A DNA stretch of 64,000 nucleotides from Crossaster papposus (GCA_037893245.1 JBAIAA010000258.1:124001-188000), one strand, 5' to 3'. Positions 43,237 through 54,854 are shown, counted from the stretch's first letter. Notes: generated from the sequence alone by a model not told the origin. A program made the numbers and translations.

Positions 43237-43683
43237 GGCTTAAGAGCACGCCACAAGAACAGCTTATGCAACACCGGGTCAACTGTGGCGGCTAAAACAG
43301 TTGATACATTCACGGCCCGGTTGAAAAATAAACTGACCAAGTACACTGTATTTACAAAGATTTATAGAGTAAACCCCCCGCAATTGGGGATCGCTGTTGG
43401 CAATCTGGCTCTGCAGGCGCGCGTGCTTAGCTTATCTTGGCAATTTTTGTCACTAGAACGCTAGACTACTTAGAAAAGGGTTTTTACTAGACCGCCGCTA
43501 TTTTGACTAGAATTTGTCTAGCGGACCAGTGTTAAGGTCGAACCCTGGTTAAGCAGGTGGAGGTTGTTCCAGACCGTCTGAGAACTGTGCGAATTGGGAT
43601 CGCGGGCCTAACTAGGGTCGGCGTCAGACTCATTCTGCTTGACCACATCACGTATTTCCCGTTGATGTGATTTTTTTTTACAG

Positions 43684-43808
43684 ATCACATCCTGGTCAAA
43701 CTCTTGAAGGAGCAGCCGTTTGTCAATGCCACGAGAACCCTCCTAGAACTCGGCCCTAGCGTCACCGAATCGGTCATTCGGTCATTACTCAATGTCACCA
43801 AGTTGGAG
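43684..43808 (+). CDS. exon A of the unknown gene
   Basis: 125 nt between TTTTTTTTTACAG| and TTGGAG|GTAAGA; only one frame is open. It encodes HILVKLLKEQPFVNATRTLL followed by ELGPSVTESVIRSLLNVTKLE. It is amphipathic helical with two NxT sequons. Confidence 0.7.
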
Positions 43809-46800
43809 GTAAGAATAGCTTACAATGATTTTTTCCCCTGATAGGCAAATTATCTTACAAACATACAAGTTAGCTTGAGCAAGTACCGCTAGTATCTCTG
43901 TCCTACATTTTCCTTGGACACCGGCAGCCTGACAGCATTCATATTTGGCATGTGTACCGACAGGGATCTCGAGCAGACAGTGATGGGGCAATATTTTTTA
44001 ATTACGTAATTAAGGAAGATTAAAATGGCAAAATAAATGACTAATTGACATTAGCGATAGATAGCCCGTGCAGTATGCCACAATCACTTAAAGGCGCTGT
44101 CCTTTTCAGGCGTAGTTTAAAACTTGCAACAGACTAAGAGCATGCACAGCCCCATCCCTAAAATAACCAAAAAGACTCAACAGACCATAGAAAGCTGGTG
44201 CCATCACAGCAAGGCACCAAAGCATGGTATTGCAAACTAGAGGATTTGCAAAAATAATCCTCTGCTCGCACACCAATCACATTTACCCAAACATACACCG
44301 GTCAACCAGTCTATTAAATTTTGTCCGCACACCCCAAATTCCTACTCAACATAACCGGCACATACTAATTCATGTTTAACCAGTTCGCGCCGGAGGACAT
44401 ATTCACACGCAAAGTTTTTCCCAGATTCAAAACAGATGACGCATAAACACGTCTCGAGCAAGGCCGGAAATGTCTGTCCGCAGCGAGCGAGGCTGGAAAT
44501 GCGTTGGTTGTGCTTCCCAGTACCATCGGCCTGAACCCGCCTCGAAACGCGTTTCTGTTAAAAATAATCTCGCGCCTCGGCTCGGTGATGTTAAAATAAT
44601 CCCGGTTGTAAAATTACAACATGCAAAACGTATACGACTAACCCTGCAAACTTTTCAAACAGAATAAATTACTGAATTAAGAGGGCAATAAACCTTTAAA
44701 GGGGCACGCCACCCTGAAATGACTGAAGATTGCTGGTTGGATGCAAAAATCACTGTTCCTAAATACGAGGTTGCTTATTATTTCTGACGTGGTGGCCATT
44801 TTGTGGTGCACGTATAATATTTCCAGCTGTAAATGTTTTGTCTCCTTTTTAGATAAAGCGTTTTCATCTCGTTCTGTGTTCATGATGTCGATTGATTCAA
44901 TGTACGTACGATGTCGACTGTTTCAAAAAGTACTCCCTTGCCCGTTCTGTAGGTATGCTATACGGTAGAAAAAAAACTTCCAAAGGAAGACTGACAAAGC
45001 TGCGGCAATTTGATTCATCTAAAACAACAGAGGGTGTTTTCATGGTTAATTGGCCTACAGATGACACAAGCATGTTGAAATAAACGGTTTAAAAATAGTT
45101 AGAGGACATTTGCGACCAGAAAAGCTTGTTCTTTTAAGTTAAAATGTTGACCTCCAACTTCACTTTTGCAACAATTACACTTGTTTTTCTCTAAACTATG
45201 GTTATGTGGACTTGTACACCTTTAACTGGCTTTATTTGCAATTTTGCGAAAAACTTTTTTTTTTTTTTTTTTTTTTAAATTTTAAGGGGGGTGGGGACCT
45301 AAATCCCATAGACTTTGTTTTCTATTAAAAGTGCTTGTGCAAAAAAAACCGTACAAAGTCATATTTACACACAAAATTAATGCAGGTGAAGGCCCTAAAG
45401 TGTGTCTTTCTAATCCTGAATATCTCTTTGTTATTAAAACTAAAGATTACGATATGTATAGATAGTCCGAATCATTTTATACATTATACAATACATTCTC
45501 ATTTGTGTATCCTTGTGGAGACATCTCTAAAGATGTCATAAAGTCAAGCATGTCTTCAAAATACTCCTATTTGAACCACAATTAATTTCTTGGGTTAAAA
45601 TTTTGACCCAATATACCCTACCCTAATCCTAACTGACATCCTAAACCTAGATTATGAGTAATCTGAGTAAAATCTAAAAATCTATTTTGTGAACTTCCTA
45701 ATAGAGACCTATACATCTATTGAAATTACCTTCTGGAGACTTATTCGCATTATCCCCAATGTGTTCATGTCTCCACAGGGTACCGTATTTCCCTTCATAA
45801 TCGTATTTGCTATAAAAGCACATGTAACATGAATATTCATATTCTCTATTAAAATTACAAATGATTCAAGTCGGTATTTGGGGATTGCCGACGCATGCAT
45901 CTTGGGGCTGAGGTTGCACAGAACGTTCCCACTTATTATACCGCTCGCTACACGTAACCCCTGGAAGTGCGGTGTACAGTGTCAGTCACGGCAGCGCAGG
46001 CGGATTAACGACTAATTACCAACTTGATTTCAAGTATAACATTTCATTGACAAGTTATGGTTGTTTAAAGTTTGCATTTAATATAAAAAAAAACATTAAA
46101 GTTTTGAGTTTTATATTTGTAAACATGAACGATGCCAATTATGGAATTTGTTGTATTTTAGATGCTTCTGGACACCAATCGGAATGATGACCATTCTACC
46201 CTTCTGTGCAGTGAGGGAAGTTTGTGGATCTCCAGCCATCTGATGCTTGGGCCAGACCAAGACTCTGTAGCCTGGACCCATGGACGTTACTGCAGGAACA
46301 GTCTGCGCTCTGGAATGGGCCTGATATTCAAGCAGCAGTAAGTGAAGCTGACAAGTTTTCATAGGTATTTTCATATAGTAATTTTGTATAGGTATGTATC
46401 TGACAAAATTTAGGAACTGGTAGGGGAGTCTTACAAAATAAACATCAGAAAAAAATTGACTAAAACTGGCCAAGCACATGTTTGCCCCATAACCCTAATC
46501 GTCCCAAATCCGCCAAAATCTAGTCCGAGTTACTGGACTCTAGTTATCGCTTTTTTTAACATTTGGACATCATCTGGCGCTACTAGAGTCCGAGGTCGGG
46601 CAATATAAAACATTCAGAATGTCTTAAATGTGATTAAAAAAGTCGCACAAATCCCTAACAAAATACCTTAAAATCACCTAAATATCCTTCCATGTGTGTC
46701 CAAGTACGCCGGGGTGGTCTTCGGGGGTACTCACGATCAATTTTTTGCTTGCAAATCAAGGAAATTAGACCCAGTATTCGAGCGACTGCTGCACAGTTGC

Positions 46801-49186
46801 TGTTCACGTTCGGGAGAGAATATGGACGTGCGCGCGCGTCATGTCAGTGACGTAACAGGTCAAAGTGTATCTACCGGTGGTAAACAACAAGTGCGCGGCG
46901 CAGCGACTGTTTTATGTCATGGCACAAGCAGTACGGTGGCTGCGTGCTGATGAGACAAATCGCTCTCGGGCGGGGATAGCGCACAATGCTTGCAATCGCG
47001 AGGAGTATGACAATGCAAAATACTAATGTTTATTATAATCATAACAAAACAATAATAATAATCTTAATATTTTTTGAAACGTAAAGCCTAAAAATCATCA
47101 TAAACTTAAAGAGACCAATAAATAATGTAGCAGCATCCGCGCGCGGATCTGCATCTAGGAAGGCATTAATTTACCATTTCACTTCACTTAACCGAAATTA
47201 TTATTATTGTTTTGTTATGGTTATTATAAACATTAGTATTTTGCATTGTCATACTCCTCGCGATTGCAAGCATTGTGCGCTATCCCCGCCCGAGAGCGAT
47301 TTGTCTCATCAGCACGCAGCCACCGTACTGCTTGTACCATGACATAAAACAGTCGCTGCGCCGCGCACTTGTTGTTTACCACCGGTAGATACACTTTGAC
47401 CTGTTACGTCACTGACATAATGCGCGCGCACGTCCATATTCTCTCCCGAACGTGAACAGCAACTGTGCAGCAGTCGCTCGAATACTGGGTCTAATTTCCT
47501 TGATTTGCAAGCAAAAAATTGATCGTGAGTACCCCGAAGACCACCCCGGCGTACTTGGACACACATGGAAGGATATTTAGGTGATTTTAAGGTATTTTGT
47601 TAGGGATTTGTGCGACTTTTTTAATCACATTTAAGACATTCTGAATGTTTTATATTGCCCGACCTCGGACTCTAGTAGCGCCAGATGATGTCCAAATGTT
47701 AAAAAAGCGATAACTAGAGTCCAGTAACTCGGACTAGCCAAAATCCATCTCCCCAAATCGTTGAATGTTGGCGGACTTGGTCCAAGGATACAGTGTTGTC
47801 ATATATTAAGGGCATGTTTAATATGTGACCTGTCGCCACAATATAAAAGTAAAGTCAGAAAAAAAAATTACAATTGAGATATTGGTATTCTCAAATTCTT
47901 GAGAAAGAGAGCTTTCCAATGGTACATAACACTTGGGGGTTTTGCAATAAATACATTTTACAGTGCTCCAGAAAGTCATGAGTTTCACAAAATGTGTTTG
48001 TGAGAAAACTTACTTAATAAATATTTTAAACAAAACACGCAAAAGATTGCAAAACAGGACAAGTAATGTTCGGTTTAGCATAGTAATGGCTATGTTCTAA
48101 TCATTATTTCTTCCTGAAACTAAATTTCCACAAATACGAACTATTGTATAAACAACAAAATATCAAAATTTTGATAACGTGGGATATTTACGTCAGGACC
48201 TAATTTGCATATTTAACTATCGTGTTAATTAATAGACTTTAATAATCTAAACACTAACTATGCAAACACTACGCAAAATCGCGTAATTTAAGAGGTTTTC
48301 GGTCATCTGATCGCACCCAAAAAAATTGAATATGTAGAGGAGGACTTGGGCTTTCCAAATTACGCAAAATCTCAAAATTGAACACCCCTTCATATTTTGA
48401 CTTTGAATTACCATATCTCCGAATCACATTGTGCAACTATATTGTGGTGACAGGTCACATATGTGTCCACCGAAATCAACCAACACTTCAGTGGTGGTTC
48501 CACTAGCCCATTTGTAAAAAGAAAAAATTTACAATGATACATTGTATTAAACAATTCAATTTTCCTGGACTCTATTATTGCCAAGACGTTATCAGTTTTG
48601 AATAATTCCGGGCTGTTTTCATTCTCTTTGAATAGTTTGAACGATTTTACGCATTCATTTCACATCACAACATGACGGCTATCCCATCCGAGTATGCGCA
48701 CTACGCCAACATCTCGGCATATATCATCAAGAGCCAGCAGCTGCAGTGGCTGATCGTTGACGCCAGCCAGCGACGCTTTGACCCCGACCTCCTGTTGACT
48801 GACCCTGAATTTGTGGTAACGGGGAGTGGTGCGGAATGGCAAGAAGTGTCCACAAGGATTCAGGCTCTGCTGAACCAGAGACAACTGGAGCTGTGGTTGG
48901 AAACGGCGTAAGTACTTTGCAGAAACTGTTATTGCAGATTTGTATTGGGAAACAACCCTTTTAAGTTTATTCCCGAAAATTTAGTTACACCGAGTTGCAC
49001 AGTTTAGACCACTTTTCATTGATGTATAGTGAAGAAATTTCAGCAACAGTATTCTTTTTTATGTTTCAGTACTGGCAGCGGTGCCTCTGGGTTGAACATG
49101 GAAGCACTTCGTTACAACAATGCCGTTCTACAATTGGCTAATACAGTCGTGAATGCAACCAATGAGCTGCTCAACACAGCAGTACG
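43684..49186 (+). CDS. partial multi-exon gene of unknown function (four exons recognised)
   Basis: Four plus-strand segments have good splice sites, one open frame each and protein-like composition: 43684-43808, 46162-46337, about 48636-48907 and 49070-49186. Exon A ends phase 0 and B starts phase 0; C and D share a split codon. B ends with two extra bases while C opens phase 0, so at least one exon between B and C is missing from my model, or C begins a separate gene at ATG 48672. N-glycosylation-like NxT/NxS sites (NAT, NVT, NIS) and the lack of Cys clusters would fit an extracellular domain, for example of a large transporter or adhesion protein, but I do not recognise the family. Upstream and downstream exons are not found in the window. 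Confidence 0.55.
44380..44607. mobile_element. second copy of TTAA MITE element B (inverted, one end damaged)
   Basis: Starts with CCAGTTCGCGCCGG after TTAA (44376-44379). It carries the same internal words as 16609-16842 in reverse orientation (CTCGGCTCGGTGATGTTAAA, AGCAAGGCCGGAAATG). The right terminus ends at CCCGGTTG and lacks the GCGCGAACTGG part. Confidence 0.8.
44611..46161. other. intron between exons A and B, no further gene seen
   Basis: Contains a poly-T run (about 45257-45276) and short open frames without splice support. No inverted-repeat element recognised. Confidence 0.45.
46162..46337 (+). CDS. exon B of the unknown gene
   Basis: 176 nt between TTGTATTTTAG| and AGCA|GTAAGT; the other two frames contain stops. 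It encodes MLLDTNRNDDHSTLLCSEGS, then LWISSHLMLGPDQDSVAWTH, ending SGMGLIFKQQ. Confidence 0.6.
46521..47736. mobile_element. 1216 bp fold-back element, Mutator-like (9 bp target duplication)
   Basis: Left arm 46521-47062 and right arm 47197-47736 are near-perfect reverse complements (about 540 bp each) around a 134 bp centre. Termini are TAGTCCGAGTTACTGGACTC and its complement. The 9 bp GCCAAAATC flanks the element directly on both sides (46512-46520 and 47737-47745). Long TIRs plus a 9 bp duplication are typical of Mutator-like elements. Arms contain open frames of 84-85 codons that mirror each other; no transposase is visible, so it is non-autonomous. Confidence 0.9.
47821..48462. mobile_element. 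642 bp MITE with 25 bp terminal inverted repeats
   Basis: The left end ATATGTGACCTGTCGCCACA (47821-47845) and right end TGTGGTGACAGGTCACATAT (48438-48462) are complementary over 25 bp with one mismatch. AT-rich interior, no coding. It lies in the same intron as the fold-back element. Confidence 0.78.
48636..48907 (+). CDS. exon C of the unknown gene
   Basis: Candidate acceptor CTTTGAATAG| at 48635; strong donor ACGGC|GTAAGT. The frame includes MTAIPSEYAHYANISAYIIK, then WLIVDASQRRFDPDLLLTDP and a helix-rich end. ATG 48672 in context ACAACATGA might instead be a true start. Confidence 0.65.
49070..49186 (+). CDS. exon D of the unknown gene
   Basis: 117 nt between TTATGTTTCAG| and GTACG|GTAGGT, continuing the split codon of exon C. 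It encodes ATGSGASGLNMEALRYNNAV, then LQLANTVVNATNELLNTAV, an amphipathic helix with one NAT sequon. Confidence 0.7.
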
Positions 49187-49249
49187 GTAGGTAAACAAAA
49201 AGAAAAACAATTCTAAAATGATCTTCGTTTTCGAAGTCTGCCTGAGAAA

Positions 49250-49445
49250 ATGTTAGACCCTTTCTTAGTAGTCTTGGTCGAGGGGTTAGAAAATGTAAGA
49301 CCCCTATCTCAGTAGCCTTGGTCGAGGGGTTTGAAAATGTTAGACCCCTATCTGAGTAGCCTTGGTCGAGGGGTTTGAAATTGTTTGACCCCTATCTGAG
49401 TAGCCTTGGTCAAGGGGTTTGAAAATGTTAGACCCCTATACAGGG
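49250..49445. repeat. tandem repeat of about 58 bp, 4 copies
   Basis: Unit contains GACCCCTATCTGAGTAGCCT, TGGTCGAGGGGTTTGAAAAT and GTTA. It directly follows exon D in its intron. Confidence 0.85.
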
Positions 49446-49769
49446 TTTCCCCTTAGCGGTCGCCCGCTCGCCAAATGCGACCCAAAACAGCCACGGACGA
49501 CTCAAAACACTTCCCTCGGTCGTCCGGCCGGCGAGTTAAAATATTAAATACATTACATGTGAGTTCCCAGATCAACTGTTTACCAGTACATGTACTTGTA
49601 TGTACAGCAGTACCTTTACATAACAGTGCACGCGCACGTGCATTGCAGAGATAGGATCGTGTCATTCCTGTATACAGATTCGCGATGTTTATGGCCGGCT
49701 TGCTATAGCTAGCGCATACATTGGCATGGCGCGCATGGCCTGCGCGGCACACATACATGTACATGTACA
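49446..49769. other. intronic or intergenic stretch, nothing firm
   Basis: A 105-codon minus-strand frame (49453-49770) has no splice or motif support and ends in the ACATGTACATG ladder that abuts the CAACTGG element. Confidence 0.4.
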
Positions 49770-50337
49770 CCCAGGTGAAAATTCCAGTTGAAACCAGTTG
49801 AACTGGACCAGTTGGGACCAGTTAAAACCAGTCGAACTGGTCTCAACTGGTCCAGTTCAACTGGGAATTGGTGACTGGTATTGAACTGGTTTAACTGGTA
49901 TTGAACTGGTTTAACTGGTATTGAACTGGTTTAACTGGTTTTGAAACCAAAAACCAATGAACGTTCTGATATATAACTGCGTGGAATTCCGTAATGAAAT
50001 AATACCAATGGAATTTACTTATTAAACATTACTATAGGGGAAGTAGTTATACATCCAATAATAACCTACTGTTATATATTACCTACTACATGTAAATACA
50101 TACTACACACTTAGCCATCGCCGTTAGTTAGTTTTATACTACACTTGTTTGTCCACGACATAGTCACAGCTAGTTTTTATGAATAATGTCAAAATTTGAA
50201 TACGAATGGAATGTAATGGGAATTTTTAACTATGTTTGCACAAAAATATAAATTCAATCATGGAATCGTTTGAATAATTACATATAATGTCACAAAAGTG
50301 CATTTTTGGACAAAATACCACAATTTAACATCGACTA

Positions 50338-50695
50338 TTGCAACTGGTTTTGCAACTGGTTTTTCAACTGGTTTTCGCAACTGCATGGTTTTTGCAACTG
50401 GTTTTTGCAACTGGTTTTTGCAACTGGTTTTTGCAACTGGTTTTTGCAACTGGTTTTTGCAACTGGTTTTTGCAACTGGTTTTTGCAACTGGTTTTTGCA
50501 ACTGGTTTTTGCAACTGGTTTTTGCAACTGGTTTTTGCAACTGGTTTTTGCAACTGGTTTTTGCAACTGGTTTTTGCAACTGGTTTTTGCAACTGGTTTT
50601 TGCAACTGGTTTTTGCAACTTGTTTTTGCAACTGGTTTTTACAACTGGTTTTTACAACTGGCTTTTGCAACTGGCTTTTGCAACTGCATGTTTTG
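50338..50695. repeat. 13 bp minisatellite GCAACTGGTTTTT, about 25 copies
   Basis: Near-perfect tandem copies. 13 bp is not a multiple of three, so the frames rotate, and no unit phase has a stop on either strand. This explains the long false frames on both strands. Confidence 0.96.
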
Positions 50696-51190
50696 GCGCA
50701 ACTGGTTTTGGCGCAACTGGTTTTGGCGCAACTGGTTTTGGCGCAACTGGTTTCAGTGGCGCAACTGGTTTTGGCGCAACTGGTTTTGGCGCAACTGGTT
50801 TTGGCGCAACTGGTTTTGGCGCAACTGGTTTTGGCGCAACTGGTTTTGGCGCAACTGGTTTTGGCGCAACTGGTTTTGGCGCAACTGGTTTTGGCGCAAC
50901 TGGTTTTGGCGCAACTGGTTTTGGCGCAACTGGTTTTGGCGCAACTGGTTTTGGCGCAACTGGTTTTGGCGCAACTGGTTTTGGCGCAACTGGTTTTGGC
51001 GCAACTGGTTTTGGCGCAACTGGTTTTGGCGCAACTGGTTTTGGCGCAACTGGTTTTGGCGCAACTGGTTTTGGCGCAACTGGTTTTGGCGCAACTGGTT
51101 TTGGCGCAACTGGTTTTGGCGCAACTGGTTTTGGCGCAACTGGTTTTGGCGCAACTGGTTTTGGCGCAACTGGTTTTGGCGCAACTGGTT
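50696..51190. repeat. 15 bp minisatellite GGCGCAACTGGTTTT, about 33 copies
   Basis: Extremely homogeneous block with one TTTCAGTGGC interruption near 50755. Translated frames are pure pentapeptide repeats and not credible proteins. Confidence 0.96.
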
Positions 51191-51345
51191 TCTTGCAACT
51201 GGTTCTTGCAACTGGTTCTTGCAACTGGTTCTTGCAACTGGTTCTTGCAACTGGTTCTTGCAACTGGTTCTTGCAACTGGTTCTTGCAACTGGTTCTTGC
51301 AACTGGTTCTTGCAACTGGTTCGAATCTTGCAACTGGTTCGAATC
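51190..51345. repeat. 13 bp minisatellite CTTGCAACTGGTT, about 11 copies
   Basis: Third homogenised block of the same core, with a GAATCTTGCAACTGG variant at its end. It is followed by dispersed CCAGTTG words to 52015. Confidence 0.94.
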
Positions 51346-52015
51346 TTGCCACTGATTTTTGCAACTGGTATTGCGGAAGTCGAGGGGGGTGTTGGTTCTT
51401 GGCAATAGGTATTTTTAATAAATAAAGTTGGGGAAAATGTGCTGTCTGTTGATTTTGTTGGGGATGTAATTAGACTTTTAAAGAATGTTTTATTTGGTTC
51501 CTGTTCACTTGACCAGTTGGTACATGTAACTGGTTTCAACAATTGGTTTCAACTGGTTATTGTTAATAAAAAAGACCAGTTCAGGGTACGTACGTAACTG
51601 GTTCCTTCAACTGGTTTGAACTGTTTCCTGTTGTCGGCACAAGAATGACCAGTTGGTAACTGGTTCCTTCAACTGGTTTGTACTGTTTCCTATTTTCACC
51701 ACAAGAATGACCAGTTGGTAACTGGTTCATTCAACTGGTTTAAACTGTTTCCTATTGTCGCCACAAGATTGACCAGTAAATGTTCCTACAACTGGTTTCA
51801 ACTGGTTCCTATTGTCGCCACACAAATTACCAGTTGGTAACTGGTTCTTTAACTGCTTACAACTGGTTTCAACTGGTTTTTGTTGAATCTGATTGAGCTA
51901 CCAGTTGATGCCAGTTGATTCCATCACGTACCAGTTGGATACCAGTTAATTCCAGTTCAAAACAGTTGAAACCAGTTGAAAGTTTAACTGGTTTCAACTG
52001 GAATTTTCACCTGGG

Positions 52016-53831
52016 CATATATACCGCAAGCGTACGTAAAAACGGTGATGGTGCCAAAAAGCCATGTGCTCGCCCCATGCAAAGCATGCATAATGCAGGC
52101 GCATTCTTGGATTGGTTTCCGCCGCACGCTTCAATGGACAAAGTTAAGGACCGAAACCAGTCCATGGCCGACATGCATGTATTTTTCCGTTACGCGAAAT
52201 GGTCGAATTTGACATCGTAAGATGTAAAAATGCCCGGCAAACAAACGTCAATGAAAAAAGTCATATCCTGCCATTACCAGCACGTTGTCGTGAAAGTTGG
52301 TATCTTAATATTTCTACACAAAACCCCCGACACCGGGGGTTTTGTGTACAAACCTCACCAGCTTGATCATACGGTTATTTACGACCCCCATGACAGCGGC
52401 CAAACCGCAAGCCCAGAAGATGACCTTTTTTCGCTTGGACTTCTGACCGCAGTCTTATTATTGCATATACTTATAAGGTGTACAATTTCTATGTAGGGCC
52501 TACATGTACAATTTACATGCGGCTGTAGAAACTATGCACACATGCAAGATTTTACTTTGTCACTGCTTCAGGCATTGATCTATAAGACTTCTCCCACTCG
52601 TGAAGTCTAAGTAACAAGTATGTAACAATACATATTTAATTGTTATTGATTCTTTAAAAAAAATCCTTCCTTTCATAACGTACTGTAGCACAGAAGTCTA
52701 AAGAATTAGTAGGTTATTAATTGAGATAATTGTTGTTCAGTTTTAGAGGTGTGGGGGAAATCTCAATGATATTTTAGAGAATTAAATCCCGAAGAATTGG
52801 GACTGATACCCGAATCCACTTGTCGGTTCATAATTGTATGATTAGTATACCTCCAAATAGGCACTTGGGGATACAGTCCCATAGAGATGTACACAAACTT
52901 AAAACAGTCCTAACTTGTTTACGCTAACCCTTTTCTCTAAGATCTTCGAGATTTATGCTATTTAGACCAAAATCTGTCGTTATAGAATTAGAATAACTCC
53001 CAAATATCGTTTTAAGGGTAGCTAGACATTTAGGGAGACACTGAAATGTCTCCCTATAAGTGCCACTAAAAACTAACATAACTAAAAATACTAAAAAGGA
53101 ACATAATATTAATAGGTGCTAGAAATTTCGATATGAAATGTCATTGTGTGCTGCATCCCCATTTTGTTCTTATTTCTTCATGATTATACCATAGAGAAAG
53201 AAAATTTGCAAGGTGTCCACACTTTAGAAGTTAACGAGCACGCGCCTTCAACAGCAGCTGGGAGCGAGGTTCGATAAGGAAGAAAAAAAAGAGCTAAAGT
53301 TGCTTGACAAAATGCACACTGGAAAGTATTTAACAGACTTGATTATTATTAGTCAGTGTGTTTGTGACCATAACAAAAACCTCGATCGTGATCGTGTGAA
53401 ATTTAATTTAATTGTATGGCTCATAACTCTGAGGGAATTGTACTTAAAATGCAAATACATTTTATGCTGAATTATTGATATCCATTTGAACGTAAAGGTG
53501 AGATAAAATATCGTTATTTTATATTAAAATAAATCAATTTAATAAATTTCAATATTTTGAAAATTCAGGCTATTGGAGAGTAATTTGATGAACAGGAATT
53601 GAGGAAAACTTGGAGCGTCACTGCAATTCTTACTATTTTTAGTAATGGGAACATTCGTTACCTAAGTCCGCCACAATATTGTTCAATCAAGCATATGCAT
53701 TGTTTGTGTATACACTTTTAATCATCCATCGATAAATGATGATTCGTGCAAACATAACAAACTGAGACAAGGTGAAAAGTAAAGTTTCAAATGTTCAAGA
53801 AACACATTTTGCTTTTTAAAATCCTTGTTAG
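52016..53831. other. stretch between the CAACTGG element and the LTR element
   Basis: No gene supported. It holds a perfect 15 bp stem hairpin, TACACAAAACCCCCG (52315-52329) with its complement at 52334-52348. It also holds a 10 bp stem TAGGGAGACA/TGTCTCCCTA (53031-53056). The remainder is AT-rich. Confidence 0.5.
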
Positions 53832-54835
53832 TGTTGCGTTCACGCATACAGCGAGCGGTCTTTATTTCTTTCCCAAGCAACGCGCAGCGTTCTTGCAGCG
53901 ATATGTGTGCCCTCACACAGCGCGAAGTTATCACGCACCAATACTGGTACGCGTGTACAGCACATGGTACGGTACGCTATTGTATAGCGCGCAATGCATC
54001 CAGCATGTACTGTGTGCTATGACCTCGTTCACAGCGAGTTATGACTTAGTCGTTTTCCCTCATACTTTCCCTGGAGTCGATGTGAATTCCCCTCATATAC
54101 CTTACCCCTGTATTCGACCCAAACTGACCCTTCACATTAGCGAGTGTGGACCGCTAAACCTTCCCGTGTATCTGACCCTATACATAGCGACTGGGAGCCG
54201 CTAAACCACACTGTACTGTCACGGTACACCAGAGGTCAAGTTACCCTCCCCACGCAAGAGTTTACTCCATAGAACTGTGTGTAGGTTCTCATCTAGTCTA
54301 GAGACTGAGTCTTGTGCATAACCCTATGTACCGAGAAAGTTACCCCTTTCCCTTTCCTCGAGGATTACTCCCCGTAACGCACCCACGAGTAATCCTACAT
54401 CACCCGCTCACCACAACTCTCGGACTTTCTCCTGCAAGAATGTCTAAGTCAGAACGTGTACAAATCCTCCATAGGAACATCCCCATTGACTTTGTACACG
54501 TATGCATTATTCATAACTACCAGAATCCAATGCTCTCATTGGTTAAGACGCGCACCCAAAAGCCTATATAAAGGGTGTGGAAATGGCGGAGTAGATTATT
54601 ATCCGAGCTGAGCTCATACACAGAGCTTCGTTCCCAGCATGAGCTGTATGCTCTAGCCACAGAGCTTCACTCTCTCAATACTCAGATAACATGTAAGGCA
54701 CAAACTAGATCTTGTATATAGTGCGCCCTCTATTGTGATGTAAATACTTCTGAATAAACCAGTAGTATAGTGTGTGTAAGATGCTGTATCTTGACTCTTA
54801 TTTTGATAACGCCTCTACCCAAGTGAGACGTTACA
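53832..54835 (+). repeat. 5' LTR
   Basis: 1004 bp, TG...CA ends. It contains a TATATAAAG promoter box (54565-54573) and AATAAA (54753-54758), so transcripts would start near 54595 and R would end near 54780. Confidence 0.96.
54565..54573 (+). promoter_or_regulatory. LTR TATA box
   Basis: TATATAAAG in the 5' LTR. The same box is at 61808-61816 in the 3' LTR, where it could drive downstream sequence. Confidence 0.75.
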
Positions 54836-54836
54836 C

Positions 54837-54854
54837 TGGTGGCAAGCGGTGGGA
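54837..54854 (+). other. candidate primer binding site
   Basis: TGGTGGCAAGCGGTGGGA begins two bases after the 5' LTR. The initial TGG fits the CCA end of a tRNA. The rest is only loosely like the tRNA-Leu type; the primer tRNA is not identified. Confidence 0.55.

Larger units (their letters stand above)
49770..52015. mobile_element. inverted-repeat element built of expanded CAACTGG/CCAGTTG minisatellites
   Basis: Ends are CCCAGGTGAAAATTCCAGTT at 49770 and its complement, ending CACCTGGG at 52015, followed inward by GAAACCAGTT words in opposite orientation on the two sides. The interior is filled with CAACTGG-type repeats in several periods. This fits a fold-back/MITE element whose terminal motif expanded. 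Target duplication is not clear, and no transposase is present. Confidence 0.75.

Noticed and set aside
44741-45083. Overlapping plus-strand frames of 63-75 codons
   Set aside because: No acceptor/donor pair frames them, and the composition is mixed; not enough support for exons of the 43.7-49.2 kb gene.
46696-46950. 84-codon frame in the fold-back arm, mirrored at 47309-47566
   Set aside because: It is present in both arms by symmetry, with no known domain, no splice sites and probable captured non-coding or GC-rich filler. Kept only as part of the element.
50298-51542. Several overlapping frames of 200-375 codons on both strands
   Set aside because: They are translations of stop-free 13 and 15 bp minisatellite units. 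No splice sites, starts or non-repetitive domains support a protein.
53791-54571. Open frames of 65-137 codons in the LTRs
   Set aside because: They lie wholly in the LTR, recur in both copies and carry no domain; they are non-coding LTR sequence.
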